64,000 nucleotides of DNA, from assembly GCF_030704535.1 (NCBI RefSeq), contig NC_081811.1, positions 3,240,501-3,304,500 of the forward strand. The letters run 5' to 3'. Shown here one piece after another: positions 38,280-51,000 of the stretch. This DNA comes from Vitis vinifera (taxonomy: Eukaryota > Streptophyta > Magnoliopsida > Vitales > Vitaceae). A program made the translations under genes and the position numbers. Within the stretch, counting starts at the first letter, position 1. Each line of letters opens with the position of its first letter. Below the pieces are notes generated by a model, which saw only the letters and a list, made by a program, of their open reading frames with translations, searched no databases and had not been told where the DNA came from.

Positions 38280-41200
38280 GGCTATAAAAAATGTTTCTCA
38301 CAAATGGATATGTTTTTCCACATCATTGCAACCCGGCTAGAGGCAAGGCAATCCATGCTGATTGGATCCACAAGTGTGGCCCTTCACAAGCTTTTCTTGA
38401 TTTGAGATTAATGACCGTGCCATCTGATGTACCAAGACAATGATTCTTATATATGAACATTGCTTAATAAGTTAATATTTCTTCCAAAACTCTCCTGCCC
38501 ACAAGCACCAGCCAAAGAGCAAAAGCAAGTGCATAAAAAAAAAATTGGGCCCCCCAAGAAAGATCATGGAATGAATGATCCAATGGCTTTTGTTTGCCTA
38601 CCAGCAGGCTTGCACATGTTTTTGATGTGATATGAAGCATCGAAGGTTTGATTTTTTTGGTGTGTATAATTAACCTAAAATTGTAGCCACACCATCTAAT
38701 ATTGTTCTTTTTTCCACACAAGATATATAAGATTGCTTTTCCAAAGAGGAAAGCATGTCTTCAGTCTGATGATTCAATTCAATTAGGTGTATGTACGCAT
38801 ATCCATCAATATGTCTCATTTAACATGTGACTAGCTAGTAATGTTCTTCTCATGGACAGCACAAGTTCCATCTTTTTGTTTCACATGGAAGTTCATTATG
38901 TGATTGTTTGATTTAGAACATGACAGACTCAGAAGTTTCATTAGTGTAATTAAAACCCGGCAGGCGAAATTCTTAGCAGTGTAATCGTAGGCAATATTTC
39001 TAGAAATTATAGTCCAGGTTGGTAGCTTTCATCTGTGATTTGATAATGTTCACAAATAGTGTAATCACAGCCAGTTCTTGGTATTTGATAGCAAGGGATT
39101 TTGAGGCATTTTGAAATAGTAGTGGTGCCTTGTATTCTAGATATAAATCATGGACAATATTGAGAGATTGTTAGTATCTGGTTCGACATCATGGATCGCC
39201 CACATTGATAGAGCTTTTTGCTTTTTCTTGTCTGAATAAAAGCATTAGAAAAGCCAACAAAATCACTTCTTTCTTTATGGTATCTGCTCTCTTTCTCACA
39301 TACTAGTACTGTCTGAATAAGAATATATGACGTGTAAAACAGAAAAGAATCCTCTACTTCATTCCTTCAACTGGCAATTCCAGTGGTTAACAAGCTGCAA
39401 TTAAGGCATCACCTACTAGCTGGTCCGCGTCAAGTTGCACGTATCAGATGGTCATTCAATCAAAACCCCATTAATACAAAAGTTATTCCCTTAACTACCA
39501 TATTCATGAAATTGGATTGGATGAGAGGGAATTGCACCATCTTTGCATACTAGTACTGATGGGATCATCTATATATCAGAGGCTTGTTGTTGTGATAATA
39601 AAAAAGGAAACAATCTGGACCATTCAATGCGTCCAAGGAGTGTAAGGGACTGCAGATGTCAGCAGAACATCCTTATCCATGACCGATCACTGTCCTTGTC
39701 TACATCTTTAACACATGTACCATTTACTGAGCTTTGGTGCTCGCCGCATCCACTTTTGATCTTCTTTATCAATTTTTTCTCTCTCCTTTAGATTTAGTGT
39801 GAGACATGATGCATTGCCTCCAAACCCTCCCCTACTCACTTGACAATTTTGGGTAGACAATAGTGCTAGTGCGTCCAAGACCTTTTCCCCTTCCTGGGAA
39901 GTTTGTGATAATGCAGGAGAAAGTAAACTGTCTCCAGGGTTTGGTTTTTCCATGACTAGGTGGAGCAATTTGAGCAACTTTCGCGTGCCACCATTTAAAT
40001 CATGGTGTCCTCCAACACTCACTTGGAAGTATTCTCTGTACGGTATAGAAAAATATAATCCATCACTCTTGCTTTCCTTCTTTCTTTCGCTTTTTTTCTA
40101 AGCTCCCTGGAATGACCGTTTCATCACCTTAAGAGCGAAACTGTGGTTACAAAATGCATGCATGGAGCCTAATGGAAATTCTGGAATTGGAAAGCTAGAA
40201 GCTAGTTAGGGCTGGAAATAGTCGCAATAACTAGGATTTGTCATCCCACCATGGCACTTTTCTAAGAAAATAGGCCCTTAAATTGCTTTTTCAATCTGGG
40301 TTTGATTCTTTAGAACCCCACCTTTCTTCTTTCTGATGAAAACCACAATACAACCCCAAAGGGACAACAGTGCTGAAGGGAATTACAATTACATTTGTGG
40401 CAAAGAGGAGAGCTTTCAATAAAGAACTGATGATGGGTGAGAATTATTTTTGCAAGCAGCATAATGGAGGATGACTTTTGGAGCTAGTGAAACGAAGAAA
40501 GACCGGGGCACATGAAAGGTAAATTTATCAGCTTTTAGTATTGAAAATAGGTTGCTTTTCTATTGAAAGTACGTTCAGATGCGAGGACTTGTATAATTCC
40601 TCAATAACCCAAGCTCAATTAATGGGCGCGATCGATGTAGCCATGGAAGTGATCTCTCCCTTTTCTTGAAAAGGGGCATTGCATGATCGAATAAAACATA
40701 TACTGTTTCTGTACACTTCTGAGAATGAGACAACATTCATTGTTTCTGTACATTTTCCTCAATGGCTTTTCTCAGCGTCTCTCACCGCTAATGGAGTTCA
40801 TTATTGAAGTGTCTTCTCAAGGAAGCACTTTTCTACCTTTTGATGAGTACAGTCATCCAAAGCTGGTTTAAACATACCTGCTTGATTAGATTATAAGGAA
40901 AAGACGTAAGTTACTCTATTTACTGATCTTAGCTTAGAATTTTCTAGTTTTCTTCTCAATGACAAGTTTTAACCAGAGAAGAAAGTTTTGGTCCTTAGGA
41001 TGTTTTCTGTTTTTGTAGGAATCATATCCCATATCAAAATGCTTTTTCAAAAGGCTTAGCTTTTTCTATGGTTGTGTTTGGTTATGGAAAATAATAAGGA
41101 AGGAAAAAAAATACGAATAAAAATAAATTTTTTATGTTTGGTTGTCTAATGAAAAATATAAAAGAAAATCAAATACAATTAAAATTTTATATATATTTAA

Positions 41201-42984
41201 ATTATTTAATTTTTATACTGATGAATTAAAATAAATAAAATAAGTTTGAAGTAATAAATAAAAATAATTTATCGATTATTAATCTTTTTTTTTTTCTACT
41301 TTTTTTTTATATTTTCTTTTCTTTGCATTTTTTCTTAGATCTTCTGGGAATCAAACATGGTCTATAAAACCCCTATCTTTTCATACTCATGGTTTATTTT
41401 CCTATTTGCTGAGGATTTACCATCATGTATAGTAGTTTGTTAGTGTAATCAACATTTTAAGAAATATTACCTATGTTTCAACCCTGTTGTTGCACTTCAA
41501 ATTTGTGTGTTTAGTAGGAGGAGGAAATTGAGCAAATATAACTGCTGGGTCTATTCTTAACCTAATTCAAACCATCCCCACCTAGTTATGTCAAAAACAA
41601 AAAGAAAATTATGTTTGAATTTTTTATGTGTGGACTTACATAATATGATAATGTCATAAATCAATGTTATTTTATTTTTGCATTGTGGTTTATAATGGGA
41701 CTGAACACATATTATTACTTGATTTTTTATGGACTCACCCTAATTCATTTTACTGGTCCATTAAGTCAAGTGGTCCAAATAATATATATATATATATATA
41801 TATAACTGCAAAGGAAAGGGTTTCTTCTTCTTGGGGGGCTGAAAAAGGCACACACTGCACGCATTCTTGAGAGCACACACTTGGACTGAATCTTGGAGAG
41901 GAAAGGAAAGAGCTTATTGAATCCGGATTCACACATACCATCACAGACTGAGCTTCTTCTTGGACACCAGTGGAACACGAAATGATTTTTCATAACATTA
42001 ATTAAGGTGAGAATTTCATTTATTGTCATTTAATACATACTTTAATGTTTACATGTGATCCTATGTCGTTTAAATTTTCATCAAATTAATGCTCCTATGG
42101 ACTTCAATCTAGCCTTGTTTTAGGAAAGGCCAAGTTGTGTGTTTGAGCAATATTATTTGACTTCGATGCCCACCAAAATGTATTTCAATCAAGAAGGGAA
42201 AAAAGGAAAAGGAAAAACCCATCTCAGACAGGGCTGAGACTATCCATTATGAACAGCATTACAGGGTTTGACCTATTTTACAGAACCATAGTTGGAATGA
42301 AGCGGTAGGCATCAGCTACTCAAACTCGTACGTACAGCATGTATTTGCTTTTTATAAGGGTTGAGAATAATATTGAGATTCTTCACTGAAAGCGCTGCCC
42401 ACTATCATGCTATATTGTTTGAGAAGGTGGCCATGAGGTTGAGGTTGACTATCTTACACTCAACCTCGTGCACACAGTCACTCAAACTCCATTTGAGTAC
42501 AGACATCATGCGCCCGAGGCACTTGCAATGGAGACAAACCTATGCAAATCGTGGAATAAATCAAATCAATGCGTAAGCTTGTGCAGCTGTACTGAAAGTA
42601 CATTCAATATTTCAAACAAGTGCGCAAGAGAATAAATCACTTCGCCTCATGTCCCCTTCCATGTAGGACTGATAACTACTCTTTGTCCATGTCCTTATAG
42701 ATATTAAGTAAAAGAAAATGCTAAGTGTCCGAGTGGTACTCGGGTACCTTGAGTGGTACATCCAGGATAAAAGATCCCAATAGTTAAATATGTCGTGTAC
42801 AAATGAATAAGAAGGATATAAAGGTATGAGAATAGTATAAAAGTACAAATAGATTAGACATAAGAATACTAACAAATGAAGCTATTTTACAAAATATAAG
42901 ACCTAAAAATATATAGATAGCACCACAAAGTTATGATATAAAATATAAGATCTATATATATATATATGACATCATATGATTGAT
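38280..42984. other. Intergenic region upstream of GH3.9
   Basis: No gene supported. Holds a MITE (41072-41361), (TA)n runs at about 41781-41804 and 42955-42966, and otherwise unclassified sequence. Short open frames here have no recognisable motifs. Confidence 0.5.
41072..41361. mobile_element. MITE-like element, about 290 bp
   Basis: Starts GTTGTGTTTGGTTATGG and ends near CCCAGAAG-complement wording (CTTCTGGGAATCAAACATGG), an imperfect inverted pair around a TTTGGTT / AATCAAA core. The AT-rich interior (TTAAATTATTTAATTTTTAT..AATAATTTAT) is found again at 56648-56775, showing it is a repeat family. Target duplication not clear. Confidence 0.6.
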
Positions 42985-45900
42985 GGTATTTTTGTACTGA
43001 AGTTAAACCTTCAAGTAAATAAAATCTTTCAACTAAAATAAGTTCACAAAATTCACCTTGCATCATTATGACAAAGCTAATATTTTTACATAAATTATTT
43101 ACGTTCTTTCATAAATTATTTATGAGATTGCTTCACTTTAGTTTTATTTTTCATTCCTCTTTCTATAATGTTTATATAAATGATGAAAAACCTCATAAAC
43201 TTAGCCTCATTGGAGAATGGAACCAACAATCTTTTTACCCATCAAGAGTCACAAATAAATGCTTCCACCTAGATGATATGAATCCACCACTTTCAATATT
43301 CTCATAGGGTATTTATTGTGTATAAAACTTTAATGTAGAAGCATATGGCTTTGATCATTAATTTGCTAGATTCATTATTTTGGTTATGATAGCTTGAATT
43401 GTTCCACATACATCATGCCTTTAATCTACCCACGCATATTAGATGTACAATATAAAAAATGTAAATATTAGGTTCATGAATGTAACTTTATGTGGTCATG
43501 AAAGCCACAGTAATTTCCAACATCCTCTCATTTGGGCAAATCATGACTACATGTAAGACTTGAAACTTTTATAAAGTCAAGAAGAGGTCATATAAAAATT
43601 ATATTATTATTGTTGCATGTTTATCCTATGAAGTCACCATTACGTATCATGATGGTCACATATCATTTTATTAGGTGTATCATGATAGTTTGTTTAATGT
43701 TTTTCCATCTATAGGCAACACATCCTATAAAATCTTAATCGGAATAGCCAACAACCTCTAGTGATCACTATATTTATAGGCAAGTATATAATCTATTATA
43801 CCTTGTATATAACGCATCATCTATTTAGCTACTTTCCAATGATCTAATCCAGGATTGCTTTGATGCTAACCAAGCATTCTAATTGTAAAACTAATATCTA
43901 GGCATGTACATGTTGAGGCATATATTACATTTTATCAGATTATGTTGCAACTGTTTATGTTTCAAATACCATGCAGAAATTTCTTTACAACCTATAAAAC
44001 AATGGTATAGGAAAAGACAATAATAATGGGAAATAGAAAAGAATTAATAACTAGCAAAGGCTATTGGAACCTATATATAGACTCATTCTTTACACTAGAT
44101 TTTCTCCACATATATCCACAACTCTAAACTTTACTTAAATATATTGGTATTTATATTGATTATATCAAAGGAAAATAGACGAAAAATACTAAGAAAGTAC
44201 CACTAAAAGTTCAAAATTACTTAAAATAATACATATTAATACTTGTGGACCGTTTTTCTTAGAGAGAAAAATATTTTATCATCTTTATTGATGATCTCTA
44301 ATGGTATGGTTACATCCATCTAATTAAAGAAAAATTGATAATGCCTTGAATGTCTTAAAGATTTTCAATGTAGAGGTTGAAAATAAACTAAATTAAAAAA
44401 GAAATTAAAGTTGTGAGATCTTTGTGACTATTATAAAAAGAAATGGTGAAACTAGCAAAAATTTAGGCCCATTTGCAAGATTTCATCCAAAAAATGGGAT
44501 CGTTGTATAATACTCAAGGCTAAGGACACTTCTATAAAATGATGTAGAAAGATACAAAAGAACTTTATTAAATATGACAAGATGTATAATTAGTAATTCA
44601 ATTCTTCCCTAATTTTTGTGGAGTGAAGTCACAAAAGCAATTATGCATATATTAAATTGTGTTCTTGCTAAAACTATTTTTCAAGCCCTTTGTTATTTTT
44701 GAGTCAATAAAAAACCAAGTTTAAATTATACATATATTTGGGGTTGTCAAACTAAAGTATGAGTTTGCAATCCATGTAAAAGAAAATTAGATCCAAGGAT
44801 TACTAGTTGCTTCTTTATTGGATATTCTGAAAGGTCCAAAGGATATAAATACTTCAAAGTTAACTATTAAAGATCAAAGGGTGATTGATCAAGATACTAA
44901 TAAAGAGTTATCAATTCATGAAGAAATTAACCGATAACACTTCTAAATCTATATGAAAAAGAACATATGTACAAGATGATATGGAGAATCTAATGTAATC
45001 TCAATGGAAAAAAAATTGACATTTTAATTGACTAAGTTGTGTACTTACAAGAACAAAACTTAATACTAGCATTAATGATGATCCAGAAACAAATATTTTC
45101 ACAAACCATTAAAAGTAATGAATTTGATCAATGGATGGATACAAAGAAAGATGAAATTATGTCTATGAAAATAAATTAGGTTTGGGAATTAGTTGAATTA
45201 CTTAATGGATTTACCCTAGTACAAAGTAAATGAAGTATTCAAAACTAAAAGGGACTCCTCATTACAACACTCAATTAATTGGTTGCTAAAAGATTCATTC
45301 AAAGAGGAGACATTGATTATAATGATATTTTCTCCCTAGTATCAAAAAGACTCATTTAGAATTTTTATGGCACTTGTGATTTATTATAATTTAGAGTTAA
45401 ATCAAATGAATGTGAAAACAATCTTTTTGAATGAGAATCTAAATGAAGAAATTTGTATGAGACAATCATAGGGGTTTGAGGATAAAGACAAGAAACATAT
45501 AATATACAAGTTAAGAAAATTGATAGACTTAAACAAGCCTCCCCCTTAATGGTACTTTAAGTTTCACAATATTGTAACATTTTTCAATTTTAAAGAATAA
45601 AAAAAATTGATGAATGTATATACCTGAAAGTCATTAGGGGCAAGTTTATGTTTTTTATGTTGTATGTGGATGATATCCTACTTGTTTCTAATAATTTGGT
45701 CTTGTTACATGAAACTAAATTTTTTTTCTCAAAGAACTTTGAGATGAAAGATATGGGGGTAATGTATCATTGATGCTTAGAATTGAGATTCGTCGAGATA
45801 GATGTCAACGTCTCATTGGTTTATCTCAAAATACCTACATAAATACAGTTCTTGAAATTTTCAAATACAAAAATGTTCACGAAGTCTAGCTCCCATTTTT

Positions 45901-46490
45901 AAATAAATTAAGTTGAAGTCAATCTCCCAAATAACTTGCATGATCATCATAATGTAAACTTTATCAAGTCATAAACTTCAACAAAAGTGTTAGAAAATCA
46001 AGCAAATAAGATCTCAAAATTTTAGTTTAAGGAACCAAAATAAATTCACAAAACTCACCTTGTATCATTATGAAAAAAATTAACTTATGCATTGTTCACG
46101 AAATTGTGTCACTTTAAACAACATCTTGTATTAGTATTGACACCTTATATTTCTCTTTTCTTACACTCTTTATAATGTTTACAAGAACGATGGAAACCTT
46201 ACAAATTTAGGATGATTGGAAAGAGGAACTAAAAAGTGGCCTAACCCATCAAGAGTTACAAATGAATACTTTCTCCTATATTAAATGAATTCACCTCTTC
46301 TAAACCTATATATATAATATTCATTGTATACGTAACTTTAATGTTATTAAGTACATGACTTTGATTATTATATCTTGTACATAATTTACTAGTTTCATGT
46401 CTTTGGTCATGATACTTTATATTTTTCTACATATATTATACTTTTAATATGTTCACATGCATTAGATATAAAATATGAGAATTACAAATA
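42985..46490 (+). mobile_element. Decayed Ty1/Copia retrotransposon with two diverged LTRs
   Basis: Direct repeats of about 0.5 kb lie at about 42990-43470 and 45985-46490. Both contain CAAAA-TCACCTTG-ATCATTATGA, then a TATAATGTTTA block, CATCAAGAGT-ACAAAT, and CATATTAGAT-like ends. Between them are fragments of Copia pol in plus-strand order: the end of integrase (KLDPRITSCFFIGYS near 44790-44840), weak reverse transcriptase pieces (45110-45300), and the RT catalytic region LYVDDILLVSNN near 45660-45700 followed by FEMKDMG. Stops and frameshifts are everywhere; gag, protease and RNase H are not seen. Clearly dead and old. Confidence 0.8.
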
Positions 46491-48058
46491 TATACCAATG
46501 TTTTTATAACCAAATCAAATCGATTAGTTGGATTCACATGTGAAACTATTTTTAAGATTGAATCAATCGTTAATCAACAGAATTACCAATTGAACTGGTA
46601 CTTAAATCAACCAATTTTTGAAAAATCATTTAGTCCAAAATATAGATACATTTGGTAACCCTGACCAAGTACCCATCACTCTTGCTCCTCACACAAAAAC
46701 TTCATATATTTATATATGGATGGATATGAATCCACCACCTACAACAACAACATTTGTGCCGCCTTCATAGTTATATATGATGTTCGAGATTATTGAGAAA
46801 CCAAATACAGTACCAATTAGGGACCGAGATGGGTAAATCATAAAGGTTGTTGAAATTAGAAATGGAGGGTGGGTTTTTGTTTCTTGTAAGGGAAGCAAGT
46901 GGTTAACATGAGTCACTAATGAGAATCAGTGGTGGTTAACATGAGTCACTAATGGCAATCAATGGAGGTGCCAACATGTCTCCTGATATTCAAATTTAGT
47001 GGAGATATGTTTTATGCTTGGAATTGAACAATGACATTATAAGTTTTTCACTATGAACAGAACAGAGCTATGTCTTCGGCAGATAGAATTAGAAAATGGC
47101 AAAACTAACCTCTCCAATGGTAGATGTCCATCAATGGTCTACATCCAGCAGGTATCCCATGATAAGATCAAAGGGACTCTCATTCTATAAGAAATAATTA
47201 CATGTTTGATTCTTGATGTGATCACTATGATTTATCAATACCTATATGTTCTACTTCTTGGCTAGACCTGCAATAGCTCAGTTGACAATAGATACCTAAG
47301 TGGATATCTGGTCATCAAAGAAACATTCTTTTAGCATATCTTTACCATCATATAAAGCCACTAATATTCAAGCAACCATGTTGAGGGTAAAAAATAAAAA
47401 ATAAAAAAAGGGGTGTTGGGGGGGATTGAAAAATATATAAGATCTTAATTATTTTTAAATAGATGCATAGAATTTGAATTTTATAAATTCGAGTTTTTAT
47501 TTCTATGATTTTCTTAAAAAAAAAAATTATGTTGATAATCAATTAGCATTGAATATATTTAATAAAATAAGTTTTTTTATTAATTTAAGAATCATTTCAA
47601 AGTAGTAATTTATATTTTAAAACTTTACTTAACACCTAAATTTTATTAAGAAAAGGCACTGCAAAAATTTACAAGCCCTGCCATGATCATATATGGCAGG
47701 CTTGTTCATTCTAGTGGGATTTAAGTTTTTAATAGTACTAAATGATGATAATAACAATGATAAGAAATTTTCCTAAATGAAGCGAAGGGTGCTATAAGTG
47801 TATGATGAATCCATTGAATGCTTCTTTTGAGTATTTGGTGTACACATATTCTTTTTACTTGCCACCAAATTAATTATTTTTCACCATGAATGAAATCTTA
47901 AGTACAAATGGATTGATCTCAGGGGAAACCCAAGGATATATGGGGGCGAATTAAACGACGGCGTTTCAAACATCTTGTGAAAGATTTGGTATCCAATAAA
48001 GATTGGGCAAAACAGAGGACAGAGTGAGGATAACTCTTTCGAATTGCATGAAATCTAA
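46491..48058. other. Intergenic region upstream of LPA1
   Basis: Contains a two-copy 33-bp repeat (GTGGTTAACATGAGTCACTAATG at 46899 and 46932), an inverted repeat at 47671-47705 (listed), and AT-rich DNA. The LPA1 promoter and 5' UTR lie at the right end. No gene. Confidence 0.5.
47671..47705. other. Short inverted repeat able to form a hairpin
   Basis: ACAAGCCCTGCCAT and ATGGCAGGCTTGT pair around an 8-base AT-rich loop with one unpaired C. Stem about 13 bp. Too short for a microRNA precursor; possibly a transposon relic. Confidence 0.6.
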
Positions 48059-51000
48059 ATGGCTTTGGCTGCTGCTCTTGCAGTGAACCACCACTTGCTT
48101 TGCTTCTCAAATCCAAGAACAGTGACATGGGTTCCCACCAAGTTGAAACCCCAGAAGAGGGCTTATCTTTCTTTCACTTGTTGCACTTCTTCTTCTTCTT
48201 CTACTTCGCCTGAAGCTGATCTACAGACGGCTGAGTCTCGTGTCAACCTGGGCCTCTCCCTCTTCTCCAGAGGACGGGTATTTCAGTCGTTTCTTTTTTA
48301 TTATTATTATTTCTCTTTTTTCTTTTTCTTTTTCTTTTTCTTTGAATTTCTGCTCTATAGTTGTGCTTTTAGGATATGGGTGTGTTGAATTTTGGTATAT
48401 TTTGGGCTCAGTATGACAGAATTGATGTTCAGCAACATGCCTTGCTGAGATTTTCTTTACTTTCTGATGGCTTGGAGCCTGTTCTTGTTGTGATTTTGAT
48501 ATGGTGTGTAAATGTAGTTTTAATCTGTGGCCGGCATGTGAAGATACATGAAATAGGCTTATCGATTTTTTTTTGTGGCAAATTTACCTGAATTCATACT
48601 TGAGGAAGTGCTGTTAGAACTTCTAACACTATGTACATTAATTAATCATGAGGAGTATGGACCTTGGTTTTGCACTACTGTGGGAAACTGTTAATAGAAG
48701 GATAGAATTGGTACCTACACTATCTCTTTAACTCATTGAGAAGTTGCTTAATTTGGGAAGATCCCTAATTTGATTTTGGTTCAAGTTTGAAGAATAACTA
48801 TTTGATGGTAGCCTTGGCTGCAAGAAAATGCATCCTCTCCTATTCAATTAAATGAGTGCACAAAATCAATTCTTAGTGTATCTTAGATTGATTTTTACCA
48901 TTCTATTTGGGTCGACGATCGAAAGCTCGTATTCTCAATGCAGTATGTATGGACCAACTCAATGGATGTGTTTGGTATGTGGGAATGGGAATGGGAATGA
49001 AAATAGGATGGGAATGGAGGTGGATCATAATACCGTGTAGAAGAGAAAAATCAAAATCCTTGTAAAAGTGGGCTTTGATTTGCATAACAATGAAATAAAA
49101 TAAAATAAAATAAAATAAAATCCAAACACATTAATGAATGAGAATGGAATTGATTTCCCATTCCGATTCTTTATTCTAGCATTCCAAACTTGGCCTAAGT
49201 GTCATCTTAACTATTTGGGTTGACTACATGAACAGTCTTTGCCATTCTACTTCTAGTGCATATGATCTTTTAAATCATAAAGATTCACATCTTTAATCAT
49301 AAACTTGGCCCATGTTCCTGTCTACCTTCACCTTATCCCTGTCCTTGTGCTTTCCTCAGTCAAGACCATATCACTCCCTTTTGATGGTAAATTCTTGGTC
49401 TGAGTTGCAGGTGACCAACGTATTTCAGCTGACTCTCTCTTATCTCATCTTGAATTAGTGCCACTTTTAATTTATTCTGAATGTTTTCTAGTCTATTCAT
49501 TTCTTGACATGGGACTGATTCATTCCAACATCCCAATGTCAACTGCCAACTGTATGGCAATGCTGCCCCAACTGTCTATGCCATAGGGCATGATGGACCT
49601 CTTGCTCTTTATTGACCTCACAGTTTTCTGAAGACATTGTCTAGAAAAAATCTAGCACTAATTCAATTGAGAATAGTTGATCCACTATCATGGTTTTTTT
49701 AGTTTCAAAGATGATATGTAAGATTCCACTATCATGGTTTTTTTTACTCTCAATCAAGATGACTTGGTGCTTGTCTGAGTCAAATCCATCAAGAGATTCT
49801 ATTCCTATTCACGGTAAGGAGATATGTAAGATTCTTCGTTGGATTCTATGATCATCATGACCACTTATCTAATCTCTGAGAGTTTTGCAAGACCACAGAC
49901 AGCATTTTCCACATGCCATTCTTGAAGCTTCTTCTTGTCCATGTATAGTGTTTTTTCATTGTTTTTTGGACAACTTAATTTAAGGAAACAATTTTAGTAT
50001 CTGCACTTGTGACAATGGATTTTACAGGTTAAAGATGCTCTAGCTCAGTTTGAGACTGCACTTACCTTAGATCCCAACCCTATGGAGGCTCAAGCTGCAC
50101 TCTACAATAAAGCCTGTTGTCATGCTTACAGGTAGAAATTTCAACATTTCCTTCCTGTTTCCCTTCTTCCTTAGCATAGAATTGCCTATTTTAAATATTA
50201 TTCAATTATGGTGTGCTTGTGAGCACCTTCTAGGAAAAATTGACTTCTCATGGTACACAATTTATATAAACTCAAACCTGGAAAAATAAAAAATTTCTGA
50301 ATTTTCATGCTTCTAAACCAACTCATGATTTATAGCTTGTTTTTTAAGTTCAAAATTGAGAATGTTCTCAAATGAAGGCCTTTGCATCTGTCACAGATGT
50401 CATAAGCATACCTACAGCTGCATTTATGCACAAAATGCAACCCAGTCAATTATCTTAATTTTCATAGTTCTATGTATATAATGTTGCATCATAAATATGC
50501 TGGCTTTTAAGTAAAGATTTTGTCTATTTTATTCTCTTAGTCTATACGGTTTTATGTGAAATCCAGATTGTGTTATATGCTTTCTTGCATCCTCATAGAG
50601 GTAAACCCTTGTCATAACCATGTAAATCAAGTTTCTTTGCAAGTTCCTTGGTGATATTTTTTCTTGTACTATTTAGCAATTAATGTGTGAAATGGTTCCA
50701 TAAAAAAGCAGGCACCACCTGCTCTTTGAGTCAAGTATGGGAAATTTTCGGTGGATGAGGGAAAGCAACTGACTTAAATTTATACAACATTTCGAAGTTT
50801 ATGCTCAGTCCTTCAAATATATCACTGAAATAAGCTATTAGAGTTATCATAATAGTCATTAGATATCATTCTTCCTTATGGATCTTTCACGTGGCCTTAT
50901 TCATCTGAGCTGAGGGATTTTGTTTGCCTTTTCCTATCTATTTTCTTTTGTGTGAAGTTGAATGTGGACAGTTGGAGATTGAAGGAAGCAATTCACTTAA

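Noticed and set aside
38812-38817. TGTCTC as an auxin response element for GH3.9
   Set aside because: A single six-base word about 640 bases upstream is expected by chance; not listed as a feature.
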